Shown one piece after another: positions 1-8,916 of a stretch of DNA of 26,654 nt. This DNA is from a virus: positions 1 to 26,654 of the IMG/VR virus record IMGVR_UViG_3300045999_005497; one strand, written 5' to 3'. The notes under the pieces were generated by a model. The model had not been told where the DNA came from. It was given only the letters and a program-made list of their open reading frames with translations, and ran no database searches. The translations under genes were made by a program, and so were the position numbers. The number at the start of each line of letters is the position of its first letter. Positions within the stretch are counted from its first letter, which is position 1.

Positions 1-924
1 GAACTTTTTGTTGGGATCTTTACCGAAGTCAGAAATCTTATTAAAGAACTCTTCACGACTGATCTTAATATTGTTGATAAATGCACCATACTTAGCAGTG
101 ATCCAAAGAACATCATAACCATAAGACTGAACTTCTGTCATGAAATTAGTCTCAGCAATCATACGGATCAAGACCTTGGTGTTGGGAGCAGCAACAAGAA
201 CCTTGTCCATATGCTCTTCGTTCAAGATAGTGTCTAGGAGGGTCATACAGTCCCTCTCAGCAGTGTTCTGGTCTTTATCACGAGCAGATCCAATGTTCAT
301 GGCATTAATCTTAGGAGGCAAGATAGAACCATTAGCAATCAACTCGGGAGCAGGAACATTGAAGATGATCTTACCATAAACTTCACGATCATTCATTCCT
401 GGTTTTTTCGGAGTAGCAGAATACTTCGGAGTTGCAGTAAAGAAATAACAACGATCAGCATACTTAGAAAGAATGCGTGTGCCATCAAAAAATGACCTTT
501 TAACAGAATTGTGTGCTTCGTCAAAATAGATAGCGTTGATATGAATACCTGCATCGACAATACGTTGAAGAGAATTATAAGTCGTAAAGATCAGTTTATT
601 ACCCTGAGTATTTTCACACCAATCACCAATTTTATTAGGATTGGTTGTAGCAAAATAATTACAGTCTTTAGCAGAATGAACATGCATCACAGAAGCATCA
701 GTAATGTGCTCCATGAACTCAGAGCACAACTGCTGAGCGAGAAGCAGTCTAGGAGCAACCACAACCACAGTCTGGTTACCCAGAGCAAACTGACGAATGG
801 TGTCATAGATAGCAATAATGCTTTTACCAGCGCCAGTTGGAGCAACAACGATACCCTTGAGATAACGAAGCATTGCTTCAAGAGCGTCTTTTTGGTGAGG
901 GCGAAGTTGGAACATGGAACTCAT
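1..924 (-). CDS. SF2 DNA/RNA helicase (5' part, runs off window)
   Basis: The reading frame is open from the ATG at 924 through base 1 (308 codons, no stop), so the C-terminal part is missing. Seen: RPHQ near residue 8, Walker A APTGAGKS at 28-35, motif Ib TTYNSL at 114-119, DEAH at 135-138 and motif III TATP at 163-166. These define a DEAH-type superfamily 2 helicase/translocase that uses ATP to remodel nucleic acid, probably in phage DNA replication, repair or recombination. It lacks the N-terminal domain of T4 UvsW and starts almost directly at the helicase core, so I do not call it uvsW. A second in-frame ATG at 915 is an alternative start; neither has a clear Shine-Dalgarno. A hairpin terminator separates it from the tail-fibre gene upstream, and a TATAAT box lies just before the start. 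Its codons look more GC-rich than those of the structural genes. Confidence 0.9.
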   Translation of the reverse strand, partial: MSSMFQLRPHQKDALEAMLRYLKGIVVAPTGAGKSIIAIYDTIRQFALGNQTVVVVAPRLLLAQQLCSEFMEHITDASVMHVHSAKDCNYFATTNPNKIGDWCENTQGNKLIFTTYNSLQRIVDAGIHINAIYFDEAHNSVKRSFFDGTRILSKYADRCYFFTATPKYSATPKKPGMNDREVYGKIIFNVPAPELIANGSILPPKINAMNIGSARDKDQNTAERDCMTLLDTILNEEHMDKVLVAAPNTKVLIRMIAETNFMTEVQSYGYDVLWITAKYGAFINNIKISREEFFNKISDFGKDPNKKF

Positions 925-937
925 TGCCGATAGAATT

Positions 938-943
938 ATTATA
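938..943 (-). promoter_or_regulatory. Possible -10 box for the helicase gene
   Basis: TATAAT on the minus strand, 14 bases upstream of the first helicase ATG and just downstream of the terminator hairpin. No convincing -35 was found, and a start site here would leave only a very short leader. Weak call. Confidence 0.3.
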
Positions 944-953
944 CAGCAAAAAG

Positions 954-974
954 AAGGGGTCCTAGGGACCCCTT
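954..974 (-). terminator. Rho-independent terminator after the tail-fibre gene
   Basis: Perfect 9-bp inverted repeat (AAGGGGTCC / GGACCCCTT) with a 3-base loop. On the minus strand it is followed closely by a T-rich tract (CTTTTTGCTGT). It lies 23 bases past the stop of the tail-fibre gene and would separate late structural transcripts from the helicase gene. Confidence 0.8.
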
Positions 975-997
975 GTGACAGTTTATCAATTGGTCAA

Positions 998-3900
998 TTA
1001 TCCATCAAGTCTTCTTAAAAGTTCCTCAATTTGCTTACCTTGTGTCTCAATTTGCTTTTGTTGCTCTTTGATTGCCTCGATAAGAACTGCTACCATGTTA
1101 CCATAGGCAACAGATTTTTTCTCACCATCCAAAACGACATCTGGTAGAACCTTCTCAACTTCCTGAGCAATGACACCGATCTGGTGCTTTTCAATATCTG
1201 TACGATCATATTCAACTCCACGAAGTTGAAGAACTTTTTCAAGTGCATTGTCAATGGTCTTGATGTTGGTTTTTATTCTCTCATCCGAATTAGCAGTTAT
1301 TTCACCAGCAGCGACGATATTAACTCCAACATTCAAATTATTGGTAACATTTACATCACCAGCACTATCAAGTCTCAATCTTTCTTGTGGATTGCTTGCA
1401 CCAGATCCCTGAGTACCAAAAGTTATAGCAAATTGACCTGAGGTTCCTTCAGATTCTCCTCTAATATATCCTCTAGTTCCATTATTACCAGCATCATTAC
1501 CATCCCAAAGAATTCCACCATAGAAATAAGAAGCATTTATAGCAGTATCTGTCTGTACAAATTTCAAATAATTTCCACTAACATCTCCAGTAGTTGCTGG
1601 ATTTGTAGTTACAATGACATCGTTCTGGAAAGTAGCAACACCTACAGTTCTAAATGTATTAACATTTAATTGTTGATTAAATGTAGTAATACCAGTATTA
1701 ACTATGAAACCATTAGTAATATTCCAGAGAAGTGATTGAGATCTAAACTCAACATTATTTTCAAACAGAACAGGACCAGCAGCATAGAGAGAATATCCTG
1801 GTTTTGCAGATGTAGTTTCTATACCAACGTTATTTGTAGTTGAAATACCAACACCATCAAAAACCCAAATATCAGATACGCTGCTAAGTGCAGATCCATC
1901 ACCAATAAATGAACCACTAAAAATACCTACAAAATGCCCATTTTCATTCTTAATGGGTGCAAACTCTTTCCAATCATTTTCTACAGTATAAACCCATCCA
2001 ACAGTACTACCTGGATGTGGATCAGAGTAAAATACAAGATCACCTGGGTTTCCAGCAAGAGTTGGTTGAGATACTCCAACAGTAAACTTCCTGGAAATAG
2101 TAGCATCACCTTGCAAATACAAGGAATTTGCTTCAATACCCTCATCAGAGTTTGATGATAATTTATTATTGAATATAACTGGACCATTGAACTCAGAAAT
2201 TATAGTTCCAGCGTTTCCACCTTCAACTTTTAAAGATCTTTCGATCGTTAACTCTGATGTAGATTGAACGTCAAATCCAATAGAAGTTGTATCGGAAGTT
2301 AAATCTTCACCTCTTACAGAAGGAATTGGGGTATTTACGAGAAGTTCTTGACCAGTAGAAGAATTAGTGACTGCGTTAACAGTATAATTATTACCACGAT
2401 CATCCATTCCAGTGTAAATTGGAGCACCACCATCATCACTTACTGCTTGAGATAATATCCTTTCAGTGTCAGTGAATTTTCTATCCTGTCTTTCTGGTAA
2501 AGCAGTAGAATAATTACCAGGACCAAACCCAAGATATTCAAAAGTATGCCCAGAAGCACGAAGAATTGAATTTCTTCTAAATTCAATCGGTAAGAATTTA
2601 ACTCTTCTTATAACAGAATTTATTAAGTGACTTTCCTTAGAACTACCAAATAGTCCACGGAAAACATTAATTTGAGTTGAAGATGTAACTGTAGAAGACA
2701 CCCTCATTATCTCATTATTAATTATTAAGTAATCACCAACTTGTAGATTAAGTCTTAAGGCATTACCAACAGTAAGAACATTTGTGCTTGGATTAGTTAA
2801 TGCTACAGATAAAGTAGTTGTAATTCCAGCATAATATGGGGTTATTCTTCCTGATGTTCTTTCATTATTATCAGATAAGAAACCACCCTGAGCACCAAAT
2901 CCTGGTTTAAATAAGTATGCTCCAGAAGTTGATGTTGTTCCCAATGAGATAGTAGATACACCGACAAAAACATCTAAAGAAGTTACACTATGGATTTTCT
3001 TTACAATAAAGTCTCCATTATAAAATCCTTCATTAAATCCACTAATTTTTACCTTATTATCAACATAATACCCGTGAGGTTCAACAAAACTAACACTAGC
3101 AATACCAGTTGTTCTAGTATATGTTATTGAAGAAATACCTAATGTTCTTCCAGAAACATATGAAGCAGTGTAAATTAAAGCATCACTATTAACACTAACT
3201 AATCCATTGGTATTAACACCAGTTATTGGTAATGATCCAATAAATTCATAATCCGCAGTAATTGTTGATGAAGAAGATACTTGAATTTGTTTTTCTTGTC
3301 CTACATTAATACTGGTAATTCTGTATAGATTATTATATGTTTTAAAAGTATCTCCTTGAACTCCTTCTACAGCGATACAATCACCAATATTATTGTAAAT
3401 TTCAGTTACCGAAACTACACCAACAATATGTCCAGTAGTTGTAGCAATACCAACAACAGCTAATGTATTACCAATTCCATAAGCACTACCACCATCGATA
3501 ATATTGACAGCAGTAATTCTACCAGTGGAATTAATTTTAACGTTTGCTGTAGCATATTTTCCAGTTGTAGAACCAGCAAATCCTACCAAACGAGCATTAT
3601 ATAAAGTTTGATCTGTACCAGATCCATTACCATAATTTACACCAGCACTAACTATACCAACTCTAGTAATTCGATTTAATCCATGATCTAATCTTGTATA
3701 TAATGTATGAGCAACTCCAGATGAAGATTGAATATCAGTTAATCCAAATCCCACAGCAAAATCATGTAACTTATTAACTAAAGTTTCTTTAGTAATGCTA
3801 TATTCTGGGTTATTAATTTCTACTAATCCAACTGGATTTGGTAGAGCAAAAGACGTTGCTTTTGGTGGATCAGAATCGGAGTTATCTCTATCTAATTGTG

Positions 3901-6883
3901 GATAAAGATTTTTAATTGGTTGAGAGAACTTTAATCCATCAAAAGGTACAACATTAGGAGAATTAGAAACACTCAATAATGTTAAATGATAAATTCCATC
4001 TTTATCATTTGGAACATATTCTTGTATTTCTCTAGTCTTGTATACAACAAAAGTATTATTAAATTTAGCTCTACGATAATAAGGTAGATTTTCATCTCTT
4101 ACTGAAGTATTACTGATAAAAGTTCCTGGATTAGTTGTCAATCCTACAGTAAAAGTTCTTCTCGTTGGTTTAGAAGTTATTTCATAGTATCCATTAAATC
4201 CACTATTACCCACTCCAGTAGTATTTGTTGTGGTTTTAATATTTTTAATTTCAACTAATGAACCAATTGACAATTCGTGAGGAACTTCTGTCGTATAAGT
4301 GGCAATTCCTACTAAATTATCCCAAATAGCATTGGATATTAATCTATAGTTTCTTAACTCGGAGCTATTAGATAATGTTACAGAATCTACACTATTATAC
4401 TTTAAAATTTCTGCGGATGTACCACCAATAGTATCATTAGATTCTTGTATTACAAATCCTTCTTGAGGAGGTCTTGCAACTACTACAGCATCTCTTGGAA
4501 TAACATATCTTGCTCTATAAATTTTATCAGTTAATACTCTAGTATCTGGTTTTCTCTTAATAAATGATCTGGATGTTGCACTTCCTAATGTTGTAGTTCC
4601 CAATCCAACAACTGCTGGTGTTAAATTGTTAAAAGTGGATATTCCACTTACAGTCAAATACCATTGCCCAACACTATTATCAAATTGAATTGGATGTCCA
4701 ATATCACCAGATACTTTATCAGATACTCTACTTTCTACTAATAATATTCCACCTTTGTTGTTAATTGAAATGGCATCAGAAGTTACAGTATCATTAAAGG
4801 TTTGTGCCAGTTGAATTTGATCTGTATTAACACCATTAGTAATGGCATAATAAATTTGATTGTGATTTAATCCATCAGGTAATTCACCAGTACTACTAAA
4901 AATTCTAATTGTTTCACCATTTATGAATTTATGTGGTGTTGTGAATGTTAGTGTATCTGCAGCAATGCTGTTAATACCAGCATTTGTTCTACCAACATGA
5001 ACTACCTTTCTATGTGTGGATTCATAAATACCCGTATTTTGGGTATTAGGCATCACTATTCTAGCAGATAATGATTGAGTAGTGCCATTACCATTATTAA
5101 TTAAAACATGAAGACTATCATCTTTTTTCGCACCTATTCTATATCCCTCTACAATATGATTTGGTGGATCATTTGGATTGGTTCTATTGTAAAGATATAA
5201 TCTACTAGTAGAAGCAATTCCAACTGTTCTTCCAACATCGATAGCATCAAATTCAATAGTTACATCACTATTCTCAATTTGTTTAGGTGGAATAATATGA
5301 GTTATAAATCCAGTATCATCTCTTGGGAAAGATTCTCTCTTAAATCCTCTAGCAACTAATGCCTTTGCACCAAAGTTAGAGTTTGAGTTGGTGATTGAAT
5401 GATCACCACCACTTTCTACTAAGAAATGGTTAGCATATCCAATAGCAAAAATTGATACTAATTGTAAGAACGCATCATTAGATGCTTTAATATGAAAACT
5501 TTCGTAGGATGGTTTATATAAAGAAGAAGAATTAGTGTGAATATTAGTTACAGAAGTACTGTCTTCATAAACACCAGTACTCCGATTATATTTTACAAAC
5601 GCATTGTCATCTTTTTGGAGACCTATTCCAGTAAATTGTGCCACAACCATGGATTTAAATCCATCAGCTTTACTTCCATCGGCATGTAATCCACACATAC
5701 CAAATACTGATCTTAAAGAACAGTTAAAGATATAAGGTGATGAAGAAGTAACAGTATCTACTACAATGTTAAGTGTTGGAGATCCACTAACAATAGTTGG
5801 TAAAGGATTTACAGGAGCAGTAGAGGTCTTATATGTAATTCTGGTTGGAGATTCTACAGTAGCAATGATATATTGACCATTATATCCAGAAACTGGAACA
5901 CCTTCAATTCTAATAGGTGTATCTACGTCTATACCTGGAATTATATCTTCAATATCTACAGTAATAGTTGTTGATGCAGTAACACCATTACCAGATTTAA
6001 TACTCGTAATTCCTACATCTTGTCCCTTAGATCCAACAATTCTAAATTCATCTACTTTTGGTTGTATATCAATAAGGGGACTTGGATAATCATTCGATAT
6101 TTCTCTACCACTCGATGGACCATATGCTAGTCCTATTTTTTGATAATAGAGATCTAAATCTGTTCTATCAGTGGAATATGTTAAGAAAGTATCATTAAAT
6201 TTTACTGGATTTGCACCATCAGCATACTCAAAAGCAGTGACTTTATGGTGAGAAAAATTTGGAACAAATTTTGTAGTATTATATGAATTATAAACAGTGC
6301 TTGCTGGATCAGCATCAAAAAAAGTAAATTGATAGAAATAACAAGATCCAGTTACTCTAAAAATTGATGTTGCTGTAATATTATCATTTGTTGGATCTGG
6401 AACAAATCTAGGTCTTATTTTTGTTTTTCTAAGATCTAATCCAACTACAGAAGTTCCACGAGGAATAATTACACCACCGTAAACACTGTTAAATTTATAT
6501 AAATCGTTATTATCATCAAATACATCAAAATTTGAATCTAAATTAAATGCACTGAAATCATTTGATAAAGCACCACTTCTCTGTCTCCAATTACTTCCAC
6601 TAACAGGTGCTTCGTGTATTGGTATCCATCCAGGTCTATTATCAATAATATGATCACCAGGATAAACTATAATAGATGTTCTACCAAATCTATCATTATC
6701 AAATCCTCTTTGGTAAGAAAATCTTGCTGCTTCTATTAGTGCCCTCTGAATTGTTTTAAAAGGGCGGGCAAGAGAATTGCCTTGATTTTCGATACTATCA
6801 GTAGCATCTATACTCGATGGATCGACATAAAGGGTATTTCCTCTACTATTTTTCAGGAAATTATCTAAGCGGCTAAGACCCAT
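998..6883 (-). CDS. Tail-fibre-like virion protein with C-terminal S74 chaperone
   Basis: 1961 residues. The N-terminus (MGLSRLDNFLKN...LYVDPSSID...RPFKTIQRAL) is the pattern I recognise from large cyanophage structural proteins and suggests a pectate-lyase-like beta-helix head. The middle is beta-rich with many short G/T/S repeats, including a GxGY-type motif (DGGSAYGIGN) also seen in the gp5-like protein. The last 96 residues (from about 1866) are an intramolecular chaperone of the endosialidase/Peptidase_S74 type: SDERIKTNI at the expected self-cleavage serine, GVIAQEVEKVLP, then a heptad-like C-terminal helix (EQQKQIETQGKQIEELLRRL). In that family the chaperone trimerises the fibre and is then cut off before the serine. 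A late promoter lies 30 bases upstream and a terminator follows. The role in host adsorption is inferred from the domain. Confidence 0.85.
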   Translation of the reverse strand: MGLSRLDNFLKNSRGNTLYVDPSSIDATDSIENQGNSLARPFKTIQRALIEAARFSYQRGFDNDRFGRTSIIVYPGDHIIDNRPGWIPIHEAPVSGSNWRQRSGALSNDFSAFNLDSNFDVFDDNNDLYKFNSVYGGVIIPRGTSVVGLDLRKTKIRPRFVPDPTNDNITATSIFRVTGSCYFYQFTFFDADPASTVYNSYNTTKFVPNFSHHKVTAFEYADGANPVKFNDTFLTYSTDRTDLDLYYQKIGLAYGPSSGREISNDYPSPLIDIQPKVDEFRIVGSKGQDVGITSIKSGNGVTASTTITVDIEDIIPGIDVDTPIRIEGVPVSGYNGQYIIATVESPTRITYKTSTAPVNPLPTIVSGSPTLNIVVDTVTSSSPYIFNCSLRSVFGMCGLHADGSKADGFKSMVVAQFTGIGLQKDDNAFVKYNRSTGVYEDSTSVTNIHTNSSSLYKPSYESFHIKASNDAFLQLVSIFAIGYANHFLVESGGDHSITNSNSNFGAKALVARGFKRESFPRDDTGFITHIIPPKQIENSDVTIEFDAIDVGRTVGIASTSRLYLYNRTNPNDPPNHIVEGYRIGAKKDDSLHVLINNGNGTTQSLSARIVMPNTQNTGIYESTHRKVVHVGRTNAGINSIAADTLTFTTPHKFINGETIRIFSSTGELPDGLNHNQIYYAITNGVNTDQIQLAQTFNDTVTSDAISINNKGGILLVESRVSDKVSGDIGHPIQFDNSVGQWYLTVSGISTFNNLTPAVVGLGTTTLGSATSRSFIKRKPDTRVLTDKIYRARYVIPRDAVVVARPPQEGFVIQESNDTIGGTSAEILKYNSVDSVTLSNSSELRNYRLISNAIWDNLVGIATYTTEVPHELSIGSLVEIKNIKTTTNTTGVGNSGFNGYYEITSKPTRRTFTVGLTTNPGTFISNTSVRDENLPYYRRAKFNNTFVVYKTREIQEYVPNDKDGIYHLTLLSVSNSPNVVPFDGLKFSQPIKNLYPQLDRDNSDSDPPKATSFALPNPVGLVEINNPEYSITKETLVNKLHDFAVGFGLTDIQSSSGVAHTLYTRLDHGLNRITRVGIVSAGVNYGNGSGTDQTLYNARLVGFAGSTTGKYATANVKINSTGRITAVNIIDGGSAYGIGNTLAVVGIATTTGHIVGVVSVTEIYNNIGDCIAVEGVQGDTFKTYNNLYRITSINVGQEKQIQVSSSSTITADYEFIGSLPITGVNTNGLVSVNSDALIYTASYVSGRTLGISSITYTRTTGIASVSFVEPHGYYVDNKVKISGFNEGFYNGDFIVKKIHSVTSLDVFVGVSTISLGTTSTSGAYLFKPGFGAQGGFLSDNNERTSGRITPYYAGITTTLSVALTNPSTNVLTVGNALRLNLQVGDYLIINNEIMRVSSTVTSSTQINVFRGLFGSSKESHLINSVIRRVKFLPIEFRRNSILRASGHTFEYLGFGPGNYSTALPERQDRKFTDTERILSQAVSDDGGAPIYTGMDDRGNNYTVNAVTNSSTGQELLVNTPIPSVRGEDLTSDTTSIGFDVQSTSELTIERSLKVEGGNAGTIISEFNGPVIFNNKLSSNSDEGIEANSLYLQGDATISRKFTVGVSQPTLAGNPGDLVFYSDPHPGSTVGWVYTVENDWKEFAPIKNENGHFVGIFSGSFIGDGSALSSVSDIWVFDGVGISTTNNVGIETTSAKPGYSLYAAGPVLFENNVEFRSQSLLWNITNGFIVNTGITTFNQQLNVNTFRTVGVATFQNDVIVTTNPATTGDVSGNYLKFVQTDTAINASYFYGGILWDGNDAGNNGTRGYIRGESEGTSGQFAITFGTQGSGASNPQERLRLDSAGDVNVTNNLNVGVNIVAAGEITANSDERIKTNIKTIDNALEKVLQLRGVEYDRTDIEKHQIGVIAQEVEKVLPDVVLDGEKKSVAYGNMVAVLIEAIKEQQKQIETQGKQIEELLRRLDG

Positions 6884-6912
6884 TTTATTACTCTTAGGTT
6901 TCTACTATGTTT

Positions 6913-6919
6913 TATTTAT
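6913..6919 (-). promoter_or_regulatory. T4-type late promoter of the tail-fibre gene
   Basis: ATAAATA on the minus strand (context CTAATAAATAAAA), 30 bases upstream of the ATG at 6883 and downstream of the island terminator. It matches the core of the T4/cyanophage late promoter TATAAATA. The same motif and spacing recur at five other genes here. Confidence 0.6.
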
Positions 6920-6951
6920 TAGGATAAAAAACCATGATTTAAATACAACAA

Positions 6952-6970
6952 AACCCTCTAGAAGAGGGTT
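6952..6970 (-). terminator. Terminator closing the cpeT/oxygenase island
   Basis: 8-bp perfect stem AACCCTCT / AGAGGGTT with a 3-base loop, followed on the minus strand by TTGTTGTATTT. It lies about 43 bases beyond the stop of the 60-residue gene and just before the late promoter of the fibre gene, so it marks the boundary between two transcription units. Confidence 0.7.
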
Positions 6971-7012
6971 CTGAAGTCACACTTTTTGGGTCACTGCGAA
7001 TTAGTATCGCAA

Positions 7013-7195
7013 TTAAATTATAGCACTATTTTCTTGATTGTCAAGCATATATTCAACAGTGCTTACTACATCATTCATTGCACTCCTAAGATTTGGTTGT
7101 TGACCAGATTCTTGCCTCAATATTGGTCTCGAATCATCACATAAAGTCCAACGCCATTGTTTCATTTCACCACAGTACCAAAGATTAATTTTCAT
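7013..7195 (-). CDS. Small conserved-looking cyanophage protein, function unknown
   Basis: 60 residues, starting MKINLWYCGEMKQWRWTL. It is rich in tryptophan at the N-terminus and has a predicted helical C-terminal half (LRSAMNDVVSTVEYML). No enzyme motif, membrane segment or signal peptide is visible. The ATG overlaps the TGA of the oxygenase gene (ATGA), so the two are translationally coupled and it is the last gene of the island before the terminator. I recall similar short ORFs from marine cyanophages but cannot name a function. It may act with the oxygenase fusion, judged only by coupling. Confidence 0.7.
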   Translation of the reverse strand: MKINLWYCGEMKQWRWTLCDDSRPILRQESGQQPNLRSAMNDVVSTVEYMLDNQENSAII

Positions 7196-8328
7196 AGAAC
7201 TTGATCAACAGGATTTGTCCAATCATTTGTAAATGATCGTAAGTACTCTATTTTACTCAACATTTTCTCATTGTCAAGTACAAACTCTTCATTTGCAAAG
7301 TGCAGTTTACAATTATTCTTTAAAGCTAAATTCATTAAATATTGTCTTCTGTCTGGATCATCTGGTAGTGAGAAAATACTAAACAGGAACAAATGATCAA
7401 TATTTCCATGCTCAATCAAATGTTCCAAATGTGCATGATGAGTACCTTCATTATCTGCATGTTGATATGGAAAAACATACCCCATTCTGGAGCAGTAATT
7501 TCTTACCGTAAGAGTTTGAAAATGAAGATCAATTCCTTTTGTTTTAAATCCTTCATACTCAGCGTATGTTGCAGTAGATTCCCCTGGTTTAATTTCTACA
7601 GGTGTAGAATTAATATCAAGATCCCCTAATTTTCTAAAATAAGCACCTGGCCATTTACGATGAGGTTGACCATCTTCCAATAAAATTCTTACATCAATAC
7701 TAATTCTGGTTTTGTTAGTAAGATTTGGGAAATTACCATGAATATGTTCTTGAGTGAACAGATGAAATTGTCCTGGTTTAATATTTACAGGAAATGCATG
7801 TTTTGTGCATTCTTCTTGGAGTTTTTCATATGACCAATTCTCTTTAACTGCATCAATAGTAATTCTTCTACTTTCTTCTAAAGGAAGAATTTGCAAACTA
7901 TTGCTGTCATAACATTCTGTAAATGCCATCCAAACGGTTCTTAGTCCAAGACCATTTCCAACCCACCTTCCTTGATGAAAGTGAAGAAGAGCACCAATTT
8001 TATCTTGATTTGGAATAACTGCCCTAACGTTCCCAAATTTTTGAATTAGAACATCACGATCAATTTGTGATACAACGTACTGTTTAACAATATCATCAAA
8101 ATATTCATAAAATTCTGTTTTAGTTAAGTCTTTACTAACTTTTGACATTAAATCAGAGACTTTTCCACCTTCAACATATTCATGAAGGAGACTTAGATCT
8201 TGAACGCTAGGATAATATTTTTGCACTTCCCTAAGAATAATCTTATTCATTGGATATTTTTCCAAATCATAAGTTACATCTTTGTTATCAAAGACATCAA
8301 TATATTTAAAATTTACTTCGTTTTTCAT
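7192..8328 (-). CDS. 2OG-Fe(II) oxygenase-like / LIC12192-like fusion
   Basis: 378 residues in two domains. Residues about 90-215 look like the PhyH-type Fe(II)/2-oxoglutarate oxygenase core: HFHQGRW (116-122), TVWMAFTE, NSLQILP, then EHIHGN (distal His, H197 most likely) and TRISIDVRI with R208 or R214 as the 2-oxoglutarate anchor. The usual HxD reads H118-Q-G120. Residues about 272-350 (LTVRNYCSRMGYVF, then FLFSIFSLPDDPDRR and KLHFANEEF) resemble the 'sporadic carbohydrate cluster' LIC12192 family, whose bacterial genes sit in surface-polysaccharide clusters, as I recall next to a 2OG oxygenase gene. Inferred role: modification of a sugar or glycan, of host surface or virion. It lies just after tRNA-Thr and is coupled by ATGA to the 60-residue gene. 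Oxygenase fold fairly sure; second domain moderate; substrate unknown. Confidence 0.75.
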   Translation of the reverse strand: MKNEVNFKYIDVFDNKDVTYDLEKYPMNKIILREVQKYYPSVQDLSLLHEYVEGGKVSDLMSKVSKDLTKTEFYEYFDDIVKQYVVSQIDRDVLIQKFGNVRAVIPNQDKIGALLHFHQGRWVGNGLGLRTVWMAFTECYDSNSLQILPLEESRRITIDAVKENWSYEKLQEECTKHAFPVNIKPGQFHLFTQEHIHGNFPNLTNKTRISIDVRILLEDGQPHRKWPGAYFRKLGDLDINSTPVEIKPGESTATYAEYEGFKTKGIDLHFQTLTVRNYCSRMGYVFPYQHADNEGTHHAHLEHLIEHGNIDHLFLFSIFSLPDDPDRRQYLMNLALKNNCKLHFANEEFVLDNEKMLSKIEYLRSFTNDWTNPVDQVL

Positions 8329-8332
8329 ATTA

Positions 8333-8345
8333 GAGTTATTAACTC
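8333..8345 (-). other. Small hairpin between tRNA-Thr and the oxygenase gene
   Basis: GAGTT-AAT-AACTC, a 5-bp stem three bases past the tRNA 3' end and five bases before the next ATG. It may mark the tRNA 3' processing region. It has no T-tract, so it is not a convincing terminator. Confidence 0.3.
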
Positions 8346-8347
8346 AA

Positions 8348-8419
8348 AGCCCCCGACAAGATTTGAACTTGCGACCTGAGCTTTACAAAAGCCCTGCTCT
8401 ACCACTGAGCTACAAAGGC
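8348..8419 (-). tRNA. tRNA-Thr (anticodon TGT)
   Basis: 72 nt folding as a full cloverleaf: acceptor GCCTTTG/CGGGGGC (three G-T wobbles), D arm GCTC/GAGC, anticodon stem GGGCT/AGCTC with loop TTTGTAA (anticodon TGT, reads ACA), variable AGGTC, T arm GCAAG/CTTGT with TTCAAAT. The discriminator is T, and CCA is not encoded. It sits between cpeT (11 bases upstream) and the oxygenase gene in the same transcript. Phage tRNAs of this type fit AT-rich codon use (ACA). Confidence 0.93.
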
Positions 8420-8430
8420 AAAAAAGAGAA

Positions 8431-8916
8431 TTATTCCTCTTTAAAAGATTTAATTTTATCAAATCTGAAAGGTCCATTAAAGGATCCCCAGATTTGTTCA
8501 TCATTCTCAACATCAAATCCCTTATCAATGACTTGATAAAGATTTTCACTAAGAATACTTTCAGTCATTAAGTATGTAGTCTTAATTCCCCAAGGAACAA
8601 TACAGTCTTTGCAGGAATTTTTTCCAAAAAACTTACCTTCTCTGTATTCCATAATAATATCACATCCAGGGAGATGCGTCAATTCTTCACTATCCTTATA
8701 ATTTTTAAGAAGAAGATAATTCTCTTCTTCAATTACTTCAATAATTGTTTTACGATATGGATTTGGATCTGTATTGTATTTTTGAGATACTGTAAATTTA
8801 TTATTAGAAATCTGATGATGTTCTATTTCTATTAAAGCAAATTGACTAGGATTTGCAAATGCTTGTGCTTGATTGTTAAAATAACCTTCAAAGTATTTAC
8901 AAAATTCTTCAATCAT
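8431..8916 (-). CDS. cpeT: CpeT/CpcT-type phycobilin lyase
   Basis: 161 residues. Family features seen in order: FCKYFEGYFNNQAQAFANPSQ at the N-terminus, HH...FTVSQKYN then PYR (the Q-Y...PYR signature), GCDI...REGKFFGKNSCKDC, TTYLMTES, DKGFDVEN and WGSFNGPFRF near the C-terminus. Members of the family attach bilin chromophores to phycobiliproteins (CpeT in phycoerythrin maturation), and cpeT is a known auxiliary metabolic gene of marine cyanophages. Host proteins are about 200 residues, so this is a shortened phage form. The protein is cytoplasmic, with no signal or membrane segment. The start overlaps the end of the 91-residue gene by 8 bases. Inferred role: keeping or altering light harvesting during infection; activity is unproven. 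Confidence 0.88.
   Translation of the reverse strand: MIEEFCKYFEGYFNNQAQAFANPSQFALIEIEHHQISNNKFTVSQKYNTDPNPYRKTIIEVIEEENYLLLKNYKDSEELTHLPGCDIIMEYREGKFFGKNSCKDCIVPWGIKTTYLMTESILSENLYQVIDKGFDVENDEQIWGSFNGPFRFDKIKSFKEE

Noticed and set aside
1-924. Calling the helicase UvsW
   Set aside because: The T4 UvsW N-terminal domain is absent and the core motifs differ (DEAH, not DECH); a generic SF2 helicase call is safer.
511-933. Plus-strand open frame opposite the helicase
   Set aside because: Antisense shadow of a gene with clear Walker A and DEAH motifs; the peptide shows no protein-like pattern.
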